This document shows positions 25,270 through 32,400 of a stretch of 64,000 bases of DNA, piece after piece. A program made the translations under genes and the position numbers. The stretch's first letter is position 1. Each line of letters starts with the position of its first letter. The DNA comes from Oscillospiraceae bacterium (GTDB taxonomy: Bacteria; Bacillota; Clostridia; Oscillospirales; Oscillospiraceae): the NCBI GenBank assembly GCA_015068305.1, contig SVKV01000001.1, positions 95,259-159,258 of the forward strand, read 5' to 3'. The notes below the pieces were generated by a model. It was not told the origin of the DNA. It made no database searches and saw only the letters and a list, made by a program, of their open reading frames with translations.

Positions 25270-26563
25270 GAGTCCCTTTGGCCCTGAATGGCTCGCAGGG
25301 GATAAGATCAATGAACTGGAATTCTGCAAAGCTTTTCTGGAGCAGCACCCGATGATCTGTATCCACGGGACGTTCTTCACCACCGACGGGCGGGTGACCG
25401 ATGAAAACAAGCTGAAGAAAAAGATTCTCGAATGGATCTCACCTTATGTATTTGCCGGGATCCCCAAGAAGATCACCAATCTGCTGGATACCATGCGGGT
25501 ACTGGCCTACTCGGAGCCTCTGCCCACCTATACGGACCGAATCTTCCTTGCCAACGGTACCTATTACCTGTCCGGTGAGTTTGAAGAATCCAGGGATTTC
25601 TGCATGAACCGCTTGCCGGTTGCCTATAACCCCGATGCACCGGAGCCGGTACAGTGGCTGAAGTTTGTGAGCCAGCTGCTGCATGAGGACGATATCCCCA
25701 CGCTGCAGGAATACATGGGGTACTGTCTGATTCCCTCCAATAAGGGGCAGCAGATGCTGTTTCTGGTCGGTAAGGGCGGCGAGGGAAAATCCAGAGTGGG
25801 CCTTGTGATGCGGGCACTGCTGGGTGACAACATGTGCAACGGCTCCATTCAGAAGGTAGAGACCAATCCCTTTGCCAGAGCAGATCTGGAGCATCTGCTT
25901 GCCATGGTGGATGATGATATGAAGCTGGAGGCCCTGCCCCAGACCAACTACATCAAAACTATCGTCACAGCAGAGCAGCCTCTGGATCTGGAGAAAAAAG
26001 GAAAGCAGAGCTACCAGGGCTGGCTGTACTCCCGGTTTATGGTGTTTGGAAACGGTGTGATGAAATCCCTCTATGACCGGAGCGAGGGCTTTTTCCGGCG
26101 CCAGCTGATTCTCTCCGTAAAGGAAAAGGAGAAAGACCGATATGACGATCCCTTTATCGCAGAAAAGATGTGCGCGGAAGCCGAGGGTATCCTCCTGTGG
26201 GCGCTGGAAGGTCTTAGACGGTTGATTCAGCAGAATTTCCACTTTACCACCAGTGAGCGAACCAAGGCAAATCGGGAGGAAGCGATCCGGGACGGCAACA
26301 ACATTGTGGAATTCATGGAGTCAGAAGGCTATTTTCGATTCAAGTCAGATGCCGAGATCTCATCCACTGACTTCTATGCAATTTATACCCTGTGGTGCAG
26401 CGAGAATTCGGAAAAGCCCCTGGCACCCCGAAGCTTCAGCAGCTACCTCATCCAACATGAGAAGGACTACAATCTGGAATACAGCAACAATGTGATGAAT
26501 CAGGGAAATCGCAGAGTCAGAGGTTTTTGGGGGATTGAACCGCTCGTAAAGGTTTTTACGTAA
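25250..26563 (+). CDS. Phage/plasmid P4-type SF3 helicase (replication protein)
   Basis: The 437-residue protein matches the C-terminal two thirds of P4-like primase-helicases: a D5_N-type region (about residues 25-130), then an SF3 helicase core with Walker A LVGKGGEGKS near 173-182 and Walker B LLAMVDDDMK near 220. A distal winged-helix part follows (STDFYAIYTLWCSEN). The primase half usually found N-terminal is missing. Such proteins help rolling-circle or theta replication of mobile elements after excision. I prefer ATG 25250 (GAGGA at 25237-25241) over ATG 25235. It is the first clear gene of the transfer module. Confidence 0.82.
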   Translation: MADIVLESPFGPEWLAGDKINELEFCKAFLEQHPMICIHGTFFTTDGRVTDENKLKKKILEWISPYVFAGIPKKITNLLDTMRVLAYSEPLPTYTDRIFLANGTYYLSGEFEESRDFCMNRLPVAYNPDAPEPVQWLKFVSQLLHEDDIPTLQEYMGYCLIPSNKGQQMLFLVGKGGEGKSRVGLVMRALLGDNMCNGSIQKVETNPFARADLEHLLAMVDDDMKLEALPQTNYIKTIVTAEQPLDLEKKGKQSYQGWLYSRFMVFGNGVMKSLYDRSEGFFRRQLILSVKEKEKDRYDDPFIAEKMCAEAEGILLWALEGLRRLIQQNFHFTTSERTKANREEAIRDGNNIVEFMESEGYFRFKSDAEISSTDFYAIYTLWCSENSEKPLAPRSFSSYLIQHEKDYNLEYSNNVMNQGNRRVRGFWGIEPLVKVFT

Positions 26564-26576
26564 GAACCCGCAATTA

Positions 26577-26720
26577 TGTGTACCGTGCGTACAAGCGTAC
26601 CGGGCTGGCTTCGTACGTACGGTACACATGTTTCAAAGTAGCTGTCAATTTTCCGGAAAGTGAGCTACCCCGAAAATATACAGTATTGCAGTATCGGGAG
26701 GCTCTGTGTGTTTATACCCC
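26577..26720 (+). other. Candidate origin of transfer (oriT)
   Basis: The 240-base gap before the relaxase operon contains an inverted repeat with 16-bp arms (26577-26592 and 26613-26628, one mismatch) and, further on, CTGTGTG followed by TTTATAC (26704-26717). This resembles the nick region of pMV158-type oriT, TAGTGTG/TTATAC, which is the target of MobV relaxases. The relaxase encoded 270 bases downstream is a MobV protein. The nick position (after 26710) is a prediction. Confidence 0.5.
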
Positions 26721-26803
26721 TGCGGATTTTTTCGGCCCTTACAGAGGTGAAAAACACCGGAAATGACACCGAAACACAACAGCAATTTGAAAGGAGGGCC
26801 GCA

Positions 26804-26989
26804 ATGCCCCGAATGTCAAAAAAGAGGAAACAGGAACTATCCCTGTTCCTGAACGAACGAGGCCGTGTGGAATACAACATCCTTTGCCGCCGATGTGTAC
26901 ATAACTGCAAGCAGGCGTACAGGGTACTGGTGATTGAATGCGGCCGGTATTTATCGAAACGAGCCAAGGAGGTACAAGAAAAGGAATGA
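26804..26989 (+). CDS. Small cysteine-rich accessory protein of the mobilization operon
   Basis: A 61-residue basic protein starting at ATG 26804 behind AAGGAGGG. Four cysteines (CRRCVHNC near residues 28-35 and one near 46) could bind zinc. Its stop overlaps the start of the relaxase gene (ATGA), so the two are translationally coupled. Small basic proteins at this place often assist the relaxase at oriT, but I do not know this family's function. Confidence 0.75.
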   Translation: MPRMSKKRKQELSLFLNERGRVEYNILCRRCVHNCKQAYRVLVIECGRYLSKRAKEVQEKE

Positions 26990-27960
26990 AAGCACAATAT
27001 GCGATCCTGCGGTTCGCCAAGTATAAAGGTCCCACTGTGAGTCGGATCGAAGCGCATAACGAGAGAACCAAGGAAACCTACGCCAGCAATCCGGATATTA
27101 AGACGGAACTGAGCAAGCACAATTTCCACCCTGTCACCCCTGATGGTAAATACCGTGATATTTCCAACCGGATTATCCGGGAGAATGGTTGCCGGGTCCG
27201 GAAGGACAGTGTCACCGCTGTGGAGGTACTGATTACCGCTAGCCCGGAATTCTTTGAGAAAAAGAATCGCAAGGAAATCCGGGAGTTCTTCTCCTATGCG
27301 GTGGATTTTATGAAATCCAAGCAGAACCCCGATACTTATATTTCTGCCGTGGTGCATGTGGACGAGAAGACTCCCCACATGCACCTTTGCTTTGTCCCCA
27401 TCACTCCCGATGGACGGCTCAGCGCAAAGGAAATCGTGGGAAACAAGAAGCGTCTGACCCAATGGCAGGATGAATTCTGGAGCTACATGGTGAAGAAATA
27501 CCCCGATTTTGAACGGGGAGAATCTGCCAGGCTTACCGGAAGAACCCATATCCCGCCCCGAATGTTCAAGCAGGCTGCCCGGTTGAACCGGCAGAAGGAC
27601 AAGCTGATGCAGCTTCTGTCTGAGATGAATCCCCTCAACGCCAAAGCCAAATCCAAGGAAATTGCCACTTTGCTGGATGAATATGTCCCCGGGGTGGAGG
27701 AGCTGATGACCAAGCTGAAGAAAACTAGCAAAGCTGCCAAGGAGATGCGCAGTGAGATTGCGGATCTGAAGAAAGAGGTCAACAGCAGCAAGGCCAGTGC
27801 CCTTCGCCAGCTGGAGCTGGAGAAGAAAGTGCAGGAACTGGATGACCTGCAGCACATGGTGGAAACACTCCGGCAGACCATGGATGCGATTCCTAAAGAA
27901 ATTGTCGCGCAGTACCGTACTGCTGAAAAAGGAGAGAACGCTTATTCGCATCAAAAGTAA
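26986..27960 (+). CDS. MobV-family relaxase (Mob/Pre)
   Basis: The 324-residue protein begins with the MobV pattern (YAILRFAKYKG, IEAHNERTKE) and carries the metal-binding HUH-like motif HVDEKTPHMHL (about residues 121-131). The C-terminal third is a coiled coil (about residues 230-310). MobV relaxases nick the element at oriT and pilot the single strand into a helper element's secretion channel. The start at 26986 overlaps the upstream stop by four bases; an earlier in-frame ATG at 26938 lies inside the previous gene. No coupling protein is present, which supports mobilization in trans. Confidence 0.93.
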   Translation: MKAQYAILRFAKYKGPTVSRIEAHNERTKETYASNPDIKTELSKHNFHPVTPDGKYRDISNRIIRENGCRVRKDSVTAVEVLITASPEFFEKKNRKEIREFFSYAVDFMKSKQNPDTYISAVVHVDEKTPHMHLCFVPITPDGRLSAKEIVGNKKRLTQWQDEFWSYMVKKYPDFERGESARLTGRTHIPPRMFKQAARLNRQKDKLMQLLSEMNPLNAKAKSKEIATLLDEYVPGVEELMTKLKKTSKAAKEMRSEIADLKKEVNSSKASALRQLELEKKVQELDDLQHMVETLRQTMDAIPKEIVAQYRTAEKGENAYSHQK

Positions 27961-28001
27961 AAAGATTGGAAATACTATCCAGAGAAAAGGAGGCGGTTTC
28001 C

Positions 28002-28274
28002 ATGGAGATTGAGCGTAACGAGGAAAAGAAGATCATTTCCGTCTGGCTGACAAAGGCGGAATCCCAGGATCAGGAGCTCCAGCGCCGCCTGAAAGCCTTG
28101 TATCCCAAATGGAAGAAGGAAAAATACTTGGTTGCCGTCTATCACTCCGGTAAGGAGGATTTGTTTGAAAGCACATTGGCGTTGCTGGCATATAACAAGA
28201 AGCGCTGTGCGGAGTTGGCCGTTCAGAGAGAACGGGAGCAGAAAACGAAAGTGTCTGTCCAGCCGGAACGGTGA
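28002..28274 (+). CDS. Small accessory protein downstream of the relaxase
   Basis: A 90-residue, charged protein starting at ATG 28002 behind AAAGGAGGCGG. It contains a compact segment (KKIISVWLTKAESQDQ, YPKWKKEKYLVAVYHSGKED) that recurs, in my recollection, as a conserved small protein next to relaxases in gut mobile elements, but I cannot assign a function. It closes the mobilization operon and is followed by a strong terminator that separates it from the recombinase gene. Confidence 0.7.
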   Translation: MEIERNEEKKIISVWLTKAESQDQELQRRLKALYPKWKKEKYLVAVYHSGKEDLFESTLALLAYNKKRCAELAVQREREQKTKVSVQPER

Positions 28275-28282
28275 GAGAAGCG

Positions 28283-28318
28283 AAAATGCGGAAGATTGTT
28301 ACGATCTTCCGCATTTTT
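28283..28318 (+). terminator. Terminator between mobilization operon and recombinase
   Basis: Arms 28283-28296 and 28304-28317 form a 14-bp stem with a 7-base loop and end in TTTTT. The recombinase therefore depends on its own promoter. Confidence 0.88.
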
Positions 28319-28322
28319 CCTC

Positions 28323-28379
28323 TTGCAATCTCAAAATGCATATTGTACAATGTTGTCTATAAGAGATATACAATAGACA
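28323..28379 (+). promoter_or_regulatory. Promoter and operator-like repeats of the recombinase gene
   Basis: TTGCAA (28323-28328) and TACAAT (28346-28351) are spaced by 17 bp. The -10 region lies inside a perfect 10-bp palindrome ATTGTACAAT (28342-28351), and a further inverted repeat TGTCTAT/ATAGACA (28354-28360, 28373-28379) follows. These could bind a repressor that controls integration and excision. Confidence 0.6.
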
Positions 28380-28402
28380 GATAAGATTGAATGGAGGCCA
28401 AT

Positions 28403-30559
28403 ATGACTTCAATTTACAACATAGCGGGCTACACCCGCATCTCGGTGGACGATGAACAAACCAAAGATAATGTCTCCATTGAAAACCAAAAGGCGATCAT
28501 AGAGGACTTTGTAAAAAGCAAATTTCCCGGCAGCAGCCTTACCTTCTTTGAAGACAGGGACCGCTCCGGCTACACCTTTGAGCAGCGGGAAGGCTATCAG
28601 ACCATGCGCAAAGCGCTGATCAGCCACGAATATGACATTCTGGTAGTCAAGGATTTCTCCCGTTTCTCCCGCCGAAACTCCCGTGGTTTGGTGGAGCTGG
28701 AGGATCTGAGAGATGCCGGTGTCCGCATAATCTCTATTGGCGATGGCATCGACTTTCCCAACGATGACGACTGGCTGAAGATTCAGTTCCAGTTCCTTAT
28801 CAACGAAATGCCCGTCACAGACACCTCCAAGAAAGTCAAGAATGTGATCCGCCGCCGTCAGCTGGATGGAAAATGGATCTGTGCCGCTCCCTATGGCTAC
28901 ATCATCAACGACTGCAATGAGTTTGAGGTTGTCCCCACAGAAGCGGACATCGTCCGTAAAATCTTCCATCTATACAATGTGGAAGGCTGGGGCTACAAGA
29001 AGATTTCCAACTATCTGACGGAGCAGGGCATCCCCACACCCCGTATGTGTGAGCAGATGCGGAAAGAGACAAAAAATAAGCCCTATAACCGCAAGGTAAA
29101 TGCCGCGTGGGCAATCGTTACGGTTCAGGGCATTCTGGACAATGATTTTTACATTGGAACCTTCCGGCAGGCTAAATACACCCGGGCCAAGATCAACGGC
29201 AAGGATGTGAAGCGGGATGAGGGTGAGCACATCGTCATTGAGAATCACCATCAGCCCATCATCGACTACCGCACCTTTGCCGTGACCCGGGATCTACGGG
29301 AAAAGCGCACCCGTTCCAATTACCGGGGCGTGAAAAAATACGACAATGTGTACTCCGGATTTCTGGAATGCGGTGACTGCGGCAGTCCCATGTTTGCCAT
29401 GAGCCGTGGGGATCTGAAGCCTGCGTACACCTGCGGCACTTATCACCGTCGGGGTCTGGCAGGCTGCACTAGCCACCACATCCGGGTGGACGTTCTGGAC
29501 GATCTGCTTCGGGCCTATATCCGAAGGGTAATGGAAAACTCTGCTGCCATGCTGGAAAAGCTGAATGCTGAGCTCAGCCACGAAAACGACGATATTGCAG
29601 AAACCGAGCAATCCGCCGATCATCTGGCTGAAATTCTGGAGCAGCTGCAGGAGGAACTGAAAACCACCAAGCGGCAGCGCATCCGGGAGATCATGAAAAA
29701 GCCGGAACAGGAAGCTGTTCTGGAAGAGCTGTACGATGAGCTGGAAGCGGAGCTGATGCAGAAAATTGACGGATTGAATCATCAGATTGAAATGCTCTCC
29801 GACAAGCGAAACACCATTATTCTGGTGAACCGCTCCGCCAAGACTACCATGGATGTGTTCCGGGATGTTCTGGAAAAGCAGACACTGGAGCGGAATGATC
29901 TGGAGCTGATCATCGACCGCATCAAGGTTTACGAAGATCACCTGGACATTCAGCTGAAACCGGATATCGACATTCTCTTAAAATGCGGTTTGGAGGGACT
30001 TGCCGCAAATTTTAAGTCAGGCATCGAGGATATCTCATTGACCCGTATCGTCCAGAAGGCAACCCACCAGAAGGACAAGGTCTTCGATGTCAATGTTATC
30101 AGTGAGGGCGACCCCCTGGAGATCTATACGGAAAAGGACGGGGGCGTGATCTTCCGGAAGTACTCCCCCATGGGGGATCTGCAGGAATTTGCTTCCCATA
30201 TGTGCGAGGCCATCGGCGGAGCAACGGGGTGCATCGCGGCGGTTTCCGACCGGGATTCCATCATTGCCCTCAGCGGTGCGCCCAAGCGGGAGCTGATGGA
30301 CAAGCCAAACTCGGCGGAGCTGGACCGGCTGATGGAACAGCGGAAATACTACCGCTACCAGGAGGGAGAGACCCCCATCCGGGCCTCTGAGGCGACGGAA
30401 AAGTACCATCTGGGGGTGGCTGCGCCGATTCTGTCCCAGGGTGATTTGATGGGCTGCGTGATGCTGCTGCTCCAGGAGCACGATAAGCCCCTGTCCGAAT
30501 CCGACCAGGTCCTGGCCCAGACAGCGGCAAGATTCCTGGGCAAACAGATGGAAAGCTAA
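28403..30559 (+). CDS. Large serine recombinase fused in frame to the SpoVT C-terminal domain
   Basis: Residues 1-569 are a large serine recombinase: resolvase domain with YTRIS (catalytic S14, R12), VSIENQ and KDFSRFSRR, then a recombinase domain (GKWICAAPYGYI), a zinc ribbon (ECGDCG, and later cysteines in YTCGTYHRRGLAGC) and a long coiled coil (about 375-470). At codons for GDP (569-571) the frame passes through the att core into spoVT, so residues 572-718 are the SpoVT GAF-like sensor domain (EIYTEKDGG, ending FLGKQMES). In the excised circle the same frame would instead end with an element-encoded tail (LLKTLTVSDG…), giving 596 residues. The start at 28403 follows TGGAGGCC; ATG 28391 overlaps that site. 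Confidence 0.93.
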   Translation: MTSIYNIAGYTRISVDDEQTKDNVSIENQKAIIEDFVKSKFPGSSLTFFEDRDRSGYTFEQREGYQTMRKALISHEYDILVVKDFSRFSRRNSRGLVELEDLRDAGVRIISIGDGIDFPNDDDWLKIQFQFLINEMPVTDTSKKVKNVIRRRQLDGKWICAAPYGYIINDCNEFEVVPTEADIVRKIFHLYNVEGWGYKKISNYLTEQGIPTPRMCEQMRKETKNKPYNRKVNAAWAIVTVQGILDNDFYIGTFRQAKYTRAKINGKDVKRDEGEHIVIENHHQPIIDYRTFAVTRDLREKRTRSNYRGVKKYDNVYSGFLECGDCGSPMFAMSRGDLKPAYTCGTYHRRGLAGCTSHHIRVDVLDDLLRAYIRRVMENSAAMLEKLNAELSHENDDIAETEQSADHLAEILEQLQEELKTTKRQRIREIMKKPEQEAVLEELYDELEAELMQKIDGLNHQIEMLSDKRNTIILVNRSAKTTMDVFRDVLEKQTLERNDLELIIDRIKVYEDHLDIQLKPDIDILLKCGLEGLAANFKSGIEDISLTRIVQKATHQKDKVFDVNVISEGDPLEIYTEKDGGVIFRKYSPMGDLQEFASHMCEAIGGATGCIAAVSDRDSIIALSGAPKRELMDKPNSAELDRLMEQRKYYRYQEGETPIRASEATEKYHLGVAAPILSQGDLMGCVMLLLQEHDKPLSESDQVLAQTAARFLGKQMES
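30110..30114. other. attR core of the integrative element (GACCC)
   Basis: This GACCC lies in GAGGGCGACCCCCTG (30104-30118) inside the recombinase reading frame. Everything to the right is spoVT; everything to the left is element. It matches the core at 1608-1612. Confidence 0.85.
30115..30559 (+). pseudogene. spoVT: spoVT 3' portion (GAF-like sensor domain)
   Basis: The sequence encodes the C-terminal 147 residues of SpoVT, from LEIYTEKDGG to the typical end LGKQMES. Joined to the first 33 codons at 1515-1613 it gives 180 residues, against 178 in Bacillus subtilis SpoVT. It has no start of its own; while the element is integrated it can be translated only as the tail of the recombinase. Confidence 0.92.
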
Positions 30560-30576
30560 TCGGCAAATTGGAATTT

Positions 30577-30592
30577 GCCGGGATGCCCCGGC
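30577..30592. repeat. Inverted copy of the GCCGGG-loop-CCCGGC hairpin
   Basis: GCCGGG-ATGC-CCCGGC just after the spoVT stop is the reverse-strand version of the hairpin that ends the 104-bp repeat described at 30735 and 44122. Next to it, 30561-30580 is an A/T-rich palindrome (CGGCAAATT/AATTTGCCG). Together they may end spoVT transcription. Confidence 0.5.
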
Positions 30593-30656
30593 AGGCAGAG
30601 GCGTGACTTTGGATTGTGCTGAATCCGGGGTTTCTTCCCGATACGAGGGTGCGGAA

Positions 30657-30854
30657 TTCAAATTGGGAGTTATCGGGCAGTGCGAACTGTCCGCCAAACT
30701 GTAATTTGACCACCGCAGGGATTATACCGGCTGACGAATTCCATGCGCCGAGCGGAAACAAGCGACCGGTCGAGGGGCCCAAAGGATGTTATTTGACCGG
30801 GGCAGTCCGTAACGCATTGCCCGTCGGGGCATCCCGACAAACTGTAATTTGATC
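30657..30854. repeat. MITE-like element with an internal end copy
   Basis: The left end (30657-30676, TTCAAATTGGGAGTTATCGG) faces a right end at 30836-30854 (GACAAACTGTAATTTGATC). A second right-type end lies at 30691-30709. The ends fit the family described at 50661 and 52316. The 104-bp repeat at 30735-30838 lies inside. Confidence 0.55.
30735..30838 (+). repeat. 104-bp dispersed repeat, copy 1
   Basis: It aligns without gaps to 44122-44225, including a shared GCGACCGGTCGAGGGGCCC and TGTTATTTGACCGGGGCAGT. It ends in a hairpin GTCGGG-GCAT-CCCGAC (30823-30838). No frame in it looks coding. Confidence 0.8.
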
Positions 30855-30870
30855 GGTTGTAAGATGAAAA

Positions 30871-30898
30871 GAAGCAGGCTCCCGAGGGAGCCTGCTTC
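30871..30898. terminator. Terminator of the dap operon
   Basis: GAAGCAGGCTCC (30871-30882) pairs with GGAGCCTGCTTC (30887-30898). On the minus strand a T-rich run follows; it lies directly after the dapF stop codon. Confidence 0.85.
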
Positions 30899-31675
30899 TT
30901 ATATTTCATAAACTTTGACCACTTCCGTGGGGCCCTCCAGCAAGATGGAGGTGATTGCATCGCCGCTGCATGCTGCGGTGACAGTCAGATCGCCGCCCCG
31001 GTTGTGGGCCAGCAGCCGTCCTCCGGGAAGCTTGCCCTCCAGACACAGCACGGAGGCGATGGAGCCGCAGCCGGTGCCGCAGGCCAGGGTGTAATCTTCC
31101 ACACCCCGCTCAAAGGTCAGCACCCGGATTTCTCCTTCTCCGACCCACTGGTAGAAATTCACATTGGCACCCTTGGGAAATGCCGGATCATGGCGAAGCT
31201 GCATCATGTGGTCCCAGATGCAGTCCGCATCGGCCCAGAGATCCCCCTTGTATTCTGCCACCGCGTGGGGCACACCGGGATTACCCAGCTCCACATAGGC
31301 AATATTGCCTTTGCGATGCAGATCCAGAATGCCGGGGTTATTCAGCTTCACCCGGAACTGACTTTCAGAGATCCGCCAGCCGGGCACCGGGCCCGCATCG
31401 GTCTCCACAGTCATTTCGTCTCCGACGATGCCAAGATCCGAGGCGAACCGGCAGATGCATCGGGCGCCGTTGCCGCACATTTCGCCCCGGCTTCCGTCGG
31501 AGTTGTAGAAATGGAGCTTGAAGTCCGCAATTTCCGAGTGATCGATGGCCATAAAGCCGTCGGCTCCGGTAAGTTTACATAACTCTAAGGACAGCCGGTG
31601 GAAATCATATTTCCCGCCCCGGGCATCCATGACCATAAAGTCATTTCCTGCGCCGTTCATGTGATAGACCTGCAT
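30899..31675 (-). CDS. dapF: Diaminopimelate epimerase
   Basis: DapF converts LL-diaminopimelate to the meso form used for peptidoglycan and lysine. The 258 residues show both catalytic cysteines in their usual settings, C67 in MCGNGAR and C199 in ACGTGCGS, and the N-terminal MNGAGNDF motif. It is the last gene of the dapA-dapB-dapF operon, starting two bases after the dapB stop, and is followed by a terminator. DAP aminotransferase or dehydrogenase genes are not in the window. Confidence 0.97.
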   Translation of the reverse strand: MQVYHMNGAGNDFMVMDARGGKYDFHRLSLELCKLTGADGFMAIDHSEIADFKLHFYNSDGSRGEMCGNGARCICRFASDLGIVGDEMTVETDAGPVPGWRISESQFRVKLNNPGILDLHRKGNIAYVELGNPGVPHAVAEYKGDLWADADCIWDHMMQLRHDPAFPKGANVNFYQWVGEGEIRVLTFERGVEDYTLACGTGCGSIASVLCLEGKLPGGRLLAHNRGGDLTVTAACSGDAITSILLEGPTEVVKVYEI

Positions 31676-31677
31676 GG

Positions 31678-32400
31678 TTATCCCTCCAGAATGGACTCCA
31701 TATTGTATAATCCGGTGGGCTTGCCCACCATAAACCGGGCGGCATCCACCGCGCCGTCGGCAAGCATGGCCCGGGTGACAGCCTCATGCTTCAGTGTCAG
31801 GCACTGGCTTCCCGTGTGGATGTAGACCTCATGAACACCCACCACATTGCCCATGCGCAGAGCGGAAATGCCGATTTCATCCTTTGTCCGCTTGCCTTCT
31901 CCGGCACGGCCGCAGTTTTCGTAAGCGTTGGGCCGGACCTCCTTGATGGCATTGAAGAGCATATGGGCGGTGCCGCTGGGGGCATCAACCTTGCGGGTAT
32001 GGTGGACTTCCACAATCTCAATGTCCGCATCGGGGAAGTAGGCGGCAGCCTGCTTTGCCAGGCGGCAGAGCACCGCGATGCCCAGACTCATATTGCCGGA
32101 GAAAAACACGGGGATTTCTTTGGCGGCTTCGAAAATCAGCGCCTTTTCTTCGGGAGTATGGCCGGTGGTGCCGATGACGGCGGCACAGCCGATCTTTTTG
32201 GCGTAGTCCAGCACATCGGAAACTGCACTGTGGTGGGAAAAGTCGATGAGCACATCCGCTTCCACAATTCCCAGTTCGGCAAAGGTCCTGGGGACATTGT
32301 TCTCGCCGTCAATGCTGACCCGGCCCACGACCTCATTTCCCAGGGCAGCATCGATCAGCTTTCCCATGGCGCCGTTGGCACCGCACAGAATCGCTCTCAT
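31678..32400 (-). CDS. dapB: 4-hydroxy-tetrahydrodipicolinate reductase
   Basis: DapB reduces the DapA product with NAD(P)H. The 240 residues show the nucleotide loop GANGAMGK (7-14), the hydride-site region GTTGH (77-81) and the catalytic EVHHTRKVDAPSGTA with H133, H134 and K137. I start at ATG 32400, which overlaps the dapA stop by four bases (ATGA) and gives the normal family length; the longer open frame upstream is just dapA read in another phase. Middle gene of the dap operon. Confidence 0.96.
   Translation of the reverse strand: MRAILCGANGAMGKLIDAALGNEVVGRVSIDGENNVPRTFAELGIVEADVLIDFSHHSAVSDVLDYAKKIGCAAVIGTTGHTPEEKALIFEAAKEIPVFFSGNMSLGIAVLCRLAKQAAAYFPDADIEIVEVHHTRKVDAPSGTAHMLFNAIKEVRPNAYENCGRAGEGKRTKDEIGISALRMGNVVGVHEVYIHTGSQCLTLKHEAVTRAMLADGAVDAARFMVGKPTGLYNMESILEG

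Larger units (their letters stand above)
1613..30114 (+). mobile_element. Integrative mobilizable element (about 28.5 kb) inserted in spoVT, carrying arabinose/galactoside catabolism
   Basis: The boundaries follow from the split spoVT gene. The right end carries a transfer and integration module: SF3 helicase, candidate oriT, MobV relaxase, two small accessory proteins and a large serine recombinase. I see no type IV secretion genes, coupling protein or conjugation operon, so it would need a helper element to transfer; hence mobilizable rather than self-conjugative. Cargo is an arabinose pathway, five glycoside hydrolases, two GPH symporters, two regulators, a MATE exporter and a DUF4143 ATPase. 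The interior appears less GC-rich than the flanks, and it lacks the MITE-like repeats that fill flanking intergenic spaces. Confidence 0.9.

Noticed and set aside
28403..30559. Recombinase-SpoVT chimera as an assembly error
   Set aside because: Both junctions agree: the missing SpoVT half starts exactly where the left fragment stops, with a shared core and full-length reconstruction, which is the pattern of integration rather than misassembly.
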